Shown here piece by piece: positions 9,147 through 15,841 of a stretch of 60,674 bases of DNA (position 1 is its first letter; the number at the start of each line of letters is the position of its first letter). The position numbers and the translations under genes are program-made. This DNA is from Oscillospiraceae bacterium (GTDB lineage: Bacteria > Bacillota > Clostridia > Oscillospirales > UBA929), in contig JAISCT010000032.1 in the NCBI GenBank assembly GCA_031265355.1, positions 1 through 60,674 on the forward strand, given 5' to 3'. The notes under the pieces were generated by a model. That model was not told the origin of the DNA. It saw only the letters and a program-made list of their open reading frames with translations, and ran no database searches.

Positions 9147-9186
9147 TTGACAAACGCTGTCTTCTGGGATATTCTATATTTCATAT
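9147..9186 (+). promoter_or_regulatory. Promoter and candidate operator of the cysK/nitrogenase-like operon
   Basis: TTGACA (9147-9152), 17-bp spacer, TATTCT (9170-9175). The 22-bp element 9165-9186 (TGGGATATTCTATATT, then TCATAT) overlies the -10 box and repeats the one at 9003-9024 in inverted orientation. The predicted transcript starts near 9182, about 70 nt before the first gene. The stretch 9187-9220 is AT-rich; no riboswitch fold was recognised in the leader. Confidence 0.65.
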
Positions 9187-9253
9187 AATACATATATATA
9201 TAGTAAATATTTAGCGCCGGCGGTACCCAAAATCCGTTACGGGGGGACACACC

Positions 9254-9412
9254 ATGAGGGAGATTACATTTTCGGTACCGAACAGTGTCTCTGAAGAAAA
9301 GCTGAAGCAGATCATCCACTACCTGGGAGAGATCAAATTCGGCTCCATCACGCTGGTGATTCACGACGGCAAACTTGTGATGGTGGAAAAACTGGAAAAA
9401 ACCAAGATATGA
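9254..9412 (+). CDS. Small DUF2292 (YezD-like) protein
   Basis: A 52-aa protein from ATG 9254, preceded by a GGGGGG binding site. Its sequence, with [20 protein letters not shown], then [16 protein letters not shown], matches the pattern of DUF2292 proteins: a short helix followed by a two-stranded hairpin with IxHDGxxVxVEKxEK. Such proteins have no established function but are often found beside sulfur assimilation genes. It is the first gene of the operon, 20 bp before cysK, and follows the candidate CymR-type operator. The length suggests a small modulator or DNA-binding protein rather than an enzyme. Confidence 0.7.
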   Translation: MREITFSVPNSVSEEKLKQIIHYLGEIKFGSITLVIHDGKLVMVEKLEKTKI

Positions 9413-9432
9413 CCACGGAGGGAGGTCCGCAT

Positions 9433-10374
9433 ATGGAAAACATCGCAAACAAACTGACGGAACTGATCGGCAATACCCCGCTGCTGGCGCTGACGGACTA
9501 CGGGCGGGAAGCAGGCGTAAAGGCGCGGCTCATCGCCAAGTTGGAATACTTCAACCCCCTGGGGAGCGTCAAAGACAGGATCGCCCTCGCGATGGTCGAG
9601 CGGGGCGAACAGAGCGGACAGATCACAGCCGACACCGTCCTCATCGAACCCACCAGCGGCAACACGGGGGTCGGGCTCGCCTTTGTGGCCGCCGCCCGGG
9701 GGTACCGGCTGGTGCTGACGATGCCGGACACGATGAGCGTCGAGCGGCGCCGGCTGCTCGCGGCCCTGGGCGCGGAGCTGGTGCTGACCCCGGGCGCGCT
9801 GGGCATGAAGGGCGCCGTCCGCAAGGCGGAGGAACTCGCCGCCTCGATCCCAAACGCGTACATCCCCCAGCAGTTCGAAAATCCCGCCAACCCGGAGGTC
9901 CATCGAAACACCACCGCCGAAGAGATCTGGCGGGACACCGGCGGCCGCACAGATGTCTTTGTGGCCGGCGTCGGCACCGGCGGCACGGTGACGGGCGTGG
10001 GGCTGCGCCTGCGGGAGCTGAATCCGGCCGTCCGCATCGTGGCGGTGGAACCGTACGATTCCCCGGTGCTCTCCGGCGGGGCGCCGGGCCCCCACAAGCT
10101 TCAGGGCATCGGGGCGGGTTTTGTCCCCGGTGTGTTCCGGCAGGATGTGGTCGACGAAATCTTCAAAGTGCGCGCCGAGGAGGCCTATGAGACCGCCCAG
10201 CGTCTGGCCCTGCGGGAAGGTCTGCTGGTCGGCATCTCTTCCGGCGCGGCGGCTTTCGCCGCCACACAGGTCGCCCGGCGTGCGGAAAGCGCCGGGCAAA
10301 ATGTGGTTGTGCTGCTCCCCGACACCGGCGAACGGTATCTGTCCACGCCACTTTTTGACGAGATCGTGAGGTGA
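9433..10374 (+). CDS. cysK: Cysteine synthase (O-acetylserine sulfhydrylase)
   Basis: A 313-aa fold-type II PLP enzyme that makes cysteine from O-acetylserine and sulfide. Start is ATG 9433 with GGAGGGAGG 7 bp upstream; the ATG at 9409 overlaps the previous stop and lacks family sequence. Motifs: [11 protein letters not shown] lysine in NPLGSVKDR, asparagine loop TSGNTG, phosphate loop GTGGTVTG and GISSGAA near the C-terminus. All catalytic positions are present and the length is normal. The stop is 5 bp before nifB, so it is part of the same message as the nitrogenase-like genes. CysK also serves as the co-regulator of CymR in other Firmicutes, so it may both capture sulfide and report sulfur status. 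A CysM-like substrate range (other thiols) is possible. Confidence 0.92.
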   Translation: MENIANKLTELIGNTPLLALTDYGREAGVKARLIAKLEYFNPLGSVKDRIALAMVERGEQSGQITADTVLIEPTSGNTGVGLAFVAAARGYRLVLTMPDTMSVERRRLLAALGAELVLTPGALGMKGAVRKAEELAASIPNAYIPQQFENPANPEVHRNTTAEEIWRDTGGRTDVFVAGVGTGGTVTGVGLRLRELNPAVRIVAVEPYDSPVLSGGAPGPHKLQGIGAGFVPGVFRQDVVDEIFKVRAEEAYETAQRLALREGLLVGISSGAAAFAATQVARRAESAGQNVVVLLPDTGERYLSTPLFDEIVR

Positions 10375-10379
10375 CTTCC

Positions 10380-11264
10380 ATGGCCTGCGCGACCCATCTG
10401 CAGACGCGCTACGCGCATCTGGCCAAAAACCACCCCTGCCTCGGCCGCGCGCCGAACAAGGGCCGGCTCCATCTGCCCGTGAGCCCTTACTGCAACATCA
10501 AATGCCGCTTTTGCACGCGCCGTTTCAACAGGACCGAAAACAGGCCGGGGGTCGCCCAGCAGATTTTGCCGGCGGACCGGGCCGTCGAGATCGTCGGCCG
10601 GGCGCTGGCGCTCTGCCCGGAACTCTCGGTCGTCGGCGTCGCCGGGCCGGGGGACTCCCTCGCCTCGGACCACGCCCTGCGCGTCTTTTCGGCGTTGCGC
10701 GCGCGGTTTCCCATGCTGCTTGGCTGCCTGAGCACCAACGGTCTGATGCTGCCGGATCTGGCGGACGACATCGCGCGCGCCGGCGTGCGGTCGGTGACCG
10801 TCACCGTCAACGGCGTGGACCCCGCCGTCACGGCCCGGATCGTGGAAAAGATCGTCTGGCAGGGCCGGACACTGCGGGGCGAGGAGGCCGCGCGCATCCT
10901 GATCGAGCGCCAGTGCCTTGGCATCCGGCGCCTGACGGCCCTGGACGTGCTGGTCAAGATCAACACCGTGCTCATCCCAGAACACAACGGAGACCATATC
11001 GGCCGTATCGCCCAGGTGTGCGCCGAACTCGGCGCCTCGATTTTCAATGTCATCCCCCTGATCCCCCAGGGCGACCTGGCCCATCTGGCGCCGCCGGACT
11101 GCGGTGAATTGAGTGAGGCGCGCGCGGCCGCCGAGGTGTTTTTGCCGGTATTTCGCCACTGCCAGCACTGCCGGGCGGACGCCTGCGGCGTGCTGGGAAA
11201 GACGGACGTGTCCGACCGGCTCTACGAGGATTTGCACTGTGAAAATACCTTTTCTCACGGCTGA
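10380..11264 (+). CDS. nifB: NifB-like radical SAM cofactor maturase
   Basis: A 294-aa radical SAM protein starting at ATG 10380 behind GAGGTGA. The cluster-binding motif is CNIKCRFC (CX3CX2C) around residue 40, preceded by NHPC and followed by NRTENRPGV, both hallmarks of NifB; the C-terminal CQHCRADACGVLG also matches the NifB tail. NifB fuses two Fe-S clusters and inserts carbide from SAM to form NifB-co ([8Fe-9S-C]). This copy ends without the fused NifX-like domain of proteobacterial NifB, but a separate NifX-like gene lies at 14188. With no nifE/nifN in the window, the product may be used directly by the downstream NifD/K-like pair. It is 5 bp from cysK and 32 bp from the next gene. Confidence 0.9.
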   Translation: MACATHLQTRYAHLAKNHPCLGRAPNKGRLHLPVSPYCNIKCRFCTRRFNRTENRPGVAQQILPADRAVEIVGRALALCPELSVVGVAGPGDSLASDHALRVFSALRARFPMLLGCLSTNGLMLPDLADDIARAGVRSVTVTVNGVDPAVTARIVEKIVWQGRTLRGEEAARILIERQCLGIRRLTALDVLVKINTVLIPEHNGDHIGRIAQVCAELGASIFNVIPLIPQGDLAHLAPPDCGELSEARAAAEVFLPVFRHCQHCRADACGVLGKTDVSDRLYEDLHCENTFSHG

Positions 11265-11296
11265 CACTTCTCGGACCCTCAGAAAGGAGGCGGCTC

Positions 11297-12634
11297 ATGC
11301 GTAAATTTGTCGACAGGCCCCGTTTCACCTGCGCGCTGGGCGGCGCGCTCTTCACACTGCGCGCGCTGCCGCGGACGATCCCCATCATCCACGCGAGCGC
11401 CGGCTGCGGGTTCAACGTATTCAACGCCGGCAACGCCGGCGCGGGCTATTTGGGCGGCGGCTACTGCGGCGGCACGTCTTGGAGCAGCTCCAATGTGGTG
11501 GAGCGCGAGATCGTGTTCGGCGGCCAGGACCGGCTCAGCGAACAGATCCGTTCCACGCTGGATCTCATGGACGGCGACCTCTATGTGGTGATCACCGGCT
11601 GTATGGTCGAGATGATCGGCGACGACGTACAGGCCGTGGCCGAGGCGTTTGCCAACGAGGCGGCGCCGGTCGTCGCGATCCCCACGCCGAGTTTCAAGGG
11701 CAACTCTTACGAGGGCTACGACATGGTGCTCTCGGGCCTGTTTCAGCGTTTTACCCGCCCCGCCGCCGCGCGCCCAGGCACCGTCAATCTCCTTGGCCTC
11801 GTGCCCGGGCAGGACGCGTTCTACAAGGGCAATCTCGCCGAGATCAAACGCCTGCTGACGCGTCTTGGCCTGCACGCCCACACCTTCTTTGGCGAAAGCG
11901 AGACGCTGCGGGACTTGCGGGGCGCCGCCGAGGCCGCGCACACCCTGGTACTCTCGGACGTGTACGGCGTCAAATCGGCGCAGGTGCTAAAGGCTCTCCA
12001 CGGCATCCCGTACACGGTGCTGCCGCTGCCGGTGGGCGCGGCTCAGACCAGCAGTTTCCTGCGGGCCGCGGCGGACGCGCTCGGCGTTGCGCGCCCGGCG
12101 GCCGAGGCCGTGATCCAAAGCGAGGAGACGCGCTACTACGACTACTTGGAGCGCCTGGCGGACATCTACAACGACGTCGACCTGCAGCGGTATGTCGTAA
12201 TAGCGGGGGACGCCAACTACGCCCCGGCCGTGTCCCGTTTCCTCGCCGACGAACTCGGCTGGCTGCCGGTGCTCACCGTCGTCACAGACTTTCTGGACGA
12301 GGCGCAGACCCGGTCGATTGAACATCGCTTCGACGCGTGGGAGAGCGGCCTCAAACCGCTCGTCCGCTTTGACACCGACACCTCGTCGCTCGAACGGTAC
12401 ATCCGGGAGGCGTGGCCGCCGAGCGCCAATGAACGCTACTACGACGGTCTCTCCCCCACCGTATTGATCGGCACCGTCTTCGAGCGGGACCTGGCCGCGC
12501 GGTTCGGCTGGCCGCTGCTCACGGTGTCGTTCCCGGTGACAAACCGGGTCGTGCTCCAGCAGGCCTACGCGGGCTACAACGGCGGACTCACGCTGACGAG
12601 CGACCTGCTGACGCTGCTGGTCTCCGGGCGCTGA
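11297..12634 (+). CDS. Nitrogenase component 1, NifK-like subunit
   Basis: A 445-aa component-1 family protein with GAAAGGAGG before ATG 11297. The three P-cluster cysteines expected for a beta subunit are present: C12 (RFTCALGG), C37 (HASAGCGFN) and C102 (ITGCMVEMIGDD). EREIVFGGQDRL and PTPSFKGNSYEGYD align with the NifK regions that follow the first cysteines. It lacks the long N-terminal extension of true NifK and carries a glycine-rich insertion around residues 45-60 with an extra cysteine (C57). It should form the heterotetramer with the next gene product. The gene order K before D, with H last, is unlike nifHDK. The family also includes NifN, BchB and Mar subunits, so the exact role cannot be fixed from the sequence alone. 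Confidence 0.88.
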   Translation: MRKFVDRPRFTCALGGALFTLRALPRTIPIIHASAGCGFNVFNAGNAGAGYLGGGYCGGTSWSSSNVVEREIVFGGQDRLSEQIRSTLDLMDGDLYVVITGCMVEMIGDDVQAVAEAFANEAAPVVAIPTPSFKGNSYEGYDMVLSGLFQRFTRPAAARPGTVNLLGLVPGQDAFYKGNLAEIKRLLTRLGLHAHTFFGESETLRDLRGAAEAAHTLVLSDVYGVKSAQVLKALHGIPYTVLPLPVGAAQTSSFLRAAADALGVARPAAEAVIQSEETRYYDYLERLADIYNDVDLQRYVVIAGDANYAPAVSRFLADELGWLPVLTVVTDFLDEAQTRSIEHRFDAWESGLKPLVRFDTDTSSLERYIREAWPPSANERYYDGLSPTVLIGTVFERDLAARFGWPLLTVSFPVTNRVVLQQAYAGYNGGLTLTSDLLTLLVSGR

Positions 12635-12673
12635 AGGGGAAAGAAACACTGCCGACAGTCAGGAGGGATCCTT

Positions 12674-14182
12674 TTGAACTATATATCCGCCAAAACGCCT
12701 CCCGTGCGGGAGGAGCGGCTCGGCGCCGGCATCGCCTTCGGCGGGACCTGCCGCGAGGTGCAGTGCGCCCGGGCGGGCGGCTGCCTCAACCTGGCCGGCC
12801 GCGCCTTCTCACAGACGCAGGGCTGCCAGTTTACACTGAGCCAGGCCATCATCAACACGTTGCGCAACGCCGTCATCATCATGCACGGCCCCATTGGCTG
12901 CGGCGCCTCTTCGATCGGCGCGGTGGGCACCAGCCAGACGTTCAAGCGCCTGCGGGACCCGAACGCAGAGGGTCTCATCTGGTTGAACTCCAACCTGGAT
13001 GAGGCCGACGTCATCGGCGGCGGGGAGAACAAACTGAAGGAGGCCATCCGTTTTGCCGAGCGGATGTTTCGCCCGGAAACGATCTTGATCCCCGTGAGCT
13101 GTGTGCCGGCTCTGATCGGCGACGACGTGGACGCCGTGGTGGCCGAAATGCAGGAGGAGACCGCCGCCGTGCTGGTCCCGGTACACTGTTCCGGGTTCAA
13201 GACCAAGGTCATGGCCACCGCCTACGACGACGTCTACCACGGCATCTTGCGGACACTCGTGAAAAAACCCGAGCGGCGGGCGGACCGCCGGGTGGCGCCG
13301 GACGAACTGGAGGAGATGCGGCGGCGCTATCGCGACAGCCGGACGGTGAACATTTTAAACGTCTCTTCCATGTCCCGCCCGGACGAGACGGAGCTCACCC
13401 GTCTGCTGAACGCGCTCGACTTACAGGTACGCTTTCTGCCCTGCTATTCCGACGCGGAGGACTTCCAGTACGCGCTGGAATCCGCGCTGAACGTCAGCAT
13501 CTGCGGTACCCACGACGACTACTTTCTCCGCCACCTGCAGACGCTGTACGACATCCCTTTTCTGATCGACACGATCCCCATCGGACGGAAGAACACGGCC
13601 CGGTGGCTCCGCAAGATCGCCGCGCACTTCGACCTGTCGCAGGAGGCGAACCGGCTGATCGCGTCGGAGGAACAGGCGCTCGACAGGGCGCTCGCCCCCT
13701 TCCGCCCCGCTCTTCGGGGGAAGACCGCCTTCCTCGGCGGCGGCGAGGTGCGCATCCTCGCCACGGCGGAGATCCTGCAGGACTTGGGACTGGAGATCGT
13801 CGGCTTCAAGGGTCACCACTACGACGAGTTTGCCGAGCCTGTCTTTGAGAGCCTCGACAACATCGACGACGTCCTCTTCAACGTCGCCACCCAGCAGCCC
13901 TTTGAACAGATCAACCTCGTGAAACGGCTGCGCCCCGACCTCTACGTGGGGCACACCGGCGGCGGCAACATCTCCGCGAAACAGGGCCTTCCGCTGCTGC
14001 CGCTGTTCGGCCCCTCCTACAACTATATGGGGTTTTCCGGTGTGTTCGAGGTGGCCCGCCGGATCCGGCGGATCCTGGCCAACGCCCAGTTCAACAAACA
14101 GCTGGCCCGGCACTGCCCGCTTCCTTACCGGGATTCTTGGTACGCGCAAAGCCCGTTCGCCTACATCAAAGCGGAAGGTTGA
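12674..14182 (+). CDS. Nitrogenase component 1, NifD-like catalytic subunit
   Basis: A 502-aa component-1 protein starting at TTG 12674, 7-8 bp after AGGAGG. P-cluster cysteines are C51, C76 (HGPIGCGASS) and C143 (SCVPALIGDD). C277 (NVSICGTHDDY) aligns with the cofactor-ligating Cys275 of NifD. In the segment matching NifD His442, the sequence is LPLFGPSYNYMGFSG, with no histidine at the aligned position. N-terminal to C51 there is an additional cysteine group (C26, C31, C37) inside GGTCREVQCARAGGC, not present in Mo-nitrogenase. These points indicate a bound complex Fe-S cofactor with a modified ligand set and a substrate other than N2. A relation to methylthio-alkane reductase or another uncharacterised nitrogenase-like group is the best guess. 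Confidence 0.88.
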   Translation: MNYISAKTPPVREERLGAGIAFGGTCREVQCARAGGCLNLAGRAFSQTQGCQFTLSQAIINTLRNAVIIMHGPIGCGASSIGAVGTSQTFKRLRDPNAEGLIWLNSNLDEADVIGGGENKLKEAIRFAERMFRPETILIPVSCVPALIGDDVDAVVAEMQEETAAVLVPVHCSGFKTKVMATAYDDVYHGILRTLVKKPERRADRRVAPDELEEMRRRYRDSRTVNILNVSSMSRPDETELTRLLNALDLQVRFLPCYSDAEDFQYALESALNVSICGTHDDYFLRHLQTLYDIPFLIDTIPIGRKNTARWLRKIAAHFDLSQEANRLIASEEQALDRALAPFRPALRGKTAFLGGGEVRILATAEILQDLGLEIVGFKGHHYDEFAEPVFESLDNIDDVLFNVATQQPFEQINLVKRLRPDLYVGHTGGGNISAKQGLPLLPLFGPSYNYMGFSGVFEVARRIRRILANAQFNKQLARHCPLPYRDSWYAQSPFAYIKAEG

Positions 14183-14187
14183 TTTGA

Positions 14188-14544
14188 GTGCTGCCCATAC
14201 ACATCGCCATTGCCACGACAGACGGCAAATTCGTCAACGAACACTTCGGGCGGGCCCGGTGTTTTTACATCGTCGCGCTCGACAAGGAGGGGCACCGGCT
14301 GGTCGAGCGGAGGGCAGTGCCGCCCGTCTGTGACGGGGGGATGCACGAGGACAACGCCCTGGACGCCGCCGCCGCGCTGCTCGGGGACTGCCGGGCCGTG
14401 CTCGTAAGCCGCATCGGCCCGCCCGCCAAGCGAAGACTGGAAAAAAGTGGTATTTCTGTGTTTGAGATCGGACTTCCGATTGAGGACGCCCTGGCACGGC
14501 TTCGTGACTACTATGACAGAGAAGTGAGGGAAACACGCGTATGA
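14188..14544 (+). CDS. NifX/NafY-type cofactor-binding protein
   Basis: A 118-aa protein of the dinitrogenase iron-molybdenum cofactor family. The N-terminus [21 protein letters not shown] is the family signature, with the HFG motif near residue 20 and a cysteine after it; [15 protein letters not shown] resembles the conserved G-P segment after the central strand. Start is GTG 14188. It overlaps nifH-like by 4 bp (ATGA), implying translational coupling. In nitrogenase systems such proteins carry or store NifB-co or later cofactor forms, and here it may replace the domain missing from the short NifB. Confidence 0.85.
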   Translation: MLPIHIAIATTDGKFVNEHFGRARCFYIVALDKEGHRLVERRAVPPVCDGGMHEDNALDAAAALLGDCRAVLVSRIGPPAKRRLEKSGISVFEIGLPIEDALARLRDYYDREVRETRV

Positions 14545-15413
14545 GCAAGCAGATCAAGCAGATCGCCATCTACGGGAAAGGAGGCATCGGCAAATCCACC
14601 ACCACCTCCAATCTCTCCGCGGCGCTGTCCAAGATGGGTTTCAAGGTCATGCAGTTCGGCTGCGACCCCAAGTCCGACAGCACCAACACGCTGCGGGACG
14701 GCAGCTACATCCCCACCGTACTGGACACCCTGCGGGAGAAGTCGTCGGTGGACGCCCACGACGTGATCTTCGAGGGGTTCAACGGCATCTACTGCGTGGA
14801 GGCCGGCGGGCCGGCGCCCGGCGTCGGCTGCGCGGGCCGGGGGATCATCACCGCCGTGGAGCTCTTCAAGCACCAGCGCATCTTCGAGGAACTGGCCCTC
14901 GACTACGTGATCTACGACGTTCTGGGAGATGTCGTGTGCGGCGGTTTTGCGGTGCCCATCCGGGAGGGGATCGCCCAACACGTGTTCACGGTGTCGTCGT
15001 CGGACTTCATGTCCATTTACGCGGCCAACAATCTCTTTCGCGGTATTCAGAAGTACAGCCGCTCCGGCGGGGCGCTGCTCGGCGGCGTCATCGCGAACTC
15101 CATCAACCAGGGTTATTCGCGGGAGATCGTCGACGACTTCGTCGCCCGCACCAGCACGCAGGTGGTCGAATACGTGCCCCGGTCCATCACGGTGACGCAG
15201 TGCGAACTGCAGGGCAAGACGACGATCGAGGCCGCGCCGGACTCCAAACAGGCGCAGATCTACAACTCCCTGGCCGCGCGCATCGCGGCGCACGAGGTCT
15301 CCACGATCCCCGCGCCCCTCGGCGTGACCGAACTGCAGCAGTGGGCCGCCAAGTGGTCCGACAAACTGCTGCTCCAGGCCGAAGGCAAAGTCGCGGCGGG
15401 CGAAGCGATCTGA
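14541..15413 (+). CDS. NifH-like nitrogenase reductase (Fe protein)
   Basis: A 290-aa P-loop ATPase that donates electrons to component 1. Walker A is [10 protein letters not shown] (residues 12-21), switch I is CDPKSDST, and the subunit-bridging [4Fe-4S] ligands are C97 ([10 protein letters not shown]) and C133 (LGDVVCGGF). R100 of the CAGRG motif, the ADP-ribosylation position in some NifH proteins, is retained. Length and motifs are close to true NifH, but the genomic setting separates it from nifHDK. It is the last enzyme gene of the operon. Electrons probably come from ferredoxin or flavodoxin; nifJ at 52904 is a possible source. BchL- or CfbC-type roles are less likely because no chlorophyll or F430 genes are near. 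Confidence 0.9.
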   Translation: MSKQIKQIAIYGKGGIGKSTTTSNLSAALSKMGFKVMQFGCDPKSDSTNTLRDGSYIPTVLDTLREKSSVDAHDVIFEGFNGIYCVEAGGPAPGVGCAGRGIITAVELFKHQRIFEELALDYVIYDVLGDVVCGGFAVPIREGIAQHVFTVSSSDFMSIYAANNLFRGIQKYSRSGGALLGGVIANSINQGYSREIVDDFVARTSTQVVEYVPRSITVTQCELQGKTTIEAAPDSKQAQIYNSLAARIAAHEVSTIPAPLGVTELQQWAAKWSDKLLLQAEGKVAAGEAI

Positions 15414-15505
15414 CGCCGCCCTGCCGGGTCACAAAAAGCGTCGCGGAGGTCAAAAACTTTATATTTGAGAAAAATCACCTGAATACTTTGAATGGGGGTT
15501 ATAAA

Positions 15506-15727
15506 ATGGAACAGGCAATCAATTTGAGCCAGCGCTTTACGGTTGAAACGAAAACCGTCTATATGCAGGGCAAGCCGATCACACTGACCAGCCGCACGCC
15601 CGTCCTCACTCCGGAGCAGCGCGAGAAGCGCAAGCGGGAAATTGAGGCGAGACTCTACGATATCTGTCGAAAATATCAAATGGCGCAAGCACATGGCATG
15701 ACCAACAAAAACGCCGGAAAGCCTTGA
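15506..15727 (+). CDS. 73-aa hypothetical protein, charged C-terminal helix
   Basis: Starts at ATG 15506 with GGGGGTT 5-6 bp upstream. The N-terminal half (FTVETKTVYMQGKPITLTS) looks like a short beta-hairpin; the rest (LTPEQREKRKREIEARLYDI) is a basic, charged helix with one cysteine. No function is recognised. It is 92 bp downstream of nifH-like on the same strand, before the hairpin at 15762, so it could be in the same transcript, although the more AT-rich gap could also hold its own promoter. Composition resembles small accessory proteins of mobile elements. Confidence 0.55.
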   Translation: MEQAINLSQRFTVETKTVYMQGKPITLTSRTPVLTPEQREKRKREIEARLYDICRKYQMAQAHGMTNKNAGKP

Positions 15728-15761
15728 AAATAGAGAAAAATGACTCGAATGCCGGTGGGGG

Positions 15762-15807
15762 AACAAGAAAGGGTTCGCGGCCGTTTTTGCCGCAAACCCT
15801 TTCTTGT
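15762..15807. terminator. Bidirectional hairpin between convergent genes
   Basis: Near-perfect 19-20-bp arms (15762-15781 and 15789-15807, one base bulged) with loop CGTTTTT. It lies between the plus-strand 73-aa gene (stop 15727) and the minus-strand surface hydrolase (stop 15842). The A-rich and T-rich outer stem ends would give a terminator in both directions. Confidence 0.6.
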
Positions 15808-15841
15808 TGCGATGATGGTTGCCGTCAGCTAGCCGTCCCCA

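Noticed and set aside
8940..9253. S-box (SAM) riboswitch or T-box for the sulfur genes
   Set aside because: No matching conserved core or terminator/antiterminator was seen; regulation is better explained by the shared operator element.
9254..15413. Ordinary N2-fixing nif operon
   Set aside because: No nifE, nifN or nifV, gene order B-K-D-X-H, no histidine at the cofactor position of the D subunit, and a sulfur-metabolism context.
11297..15413. Chlorophyllide reductase or F430 (CfbCD) type nitrogenase homologues
   Set aside because: No tetrapyrrole genes nearby, and NifB and NifX-like genes are present, which those systems do not need.
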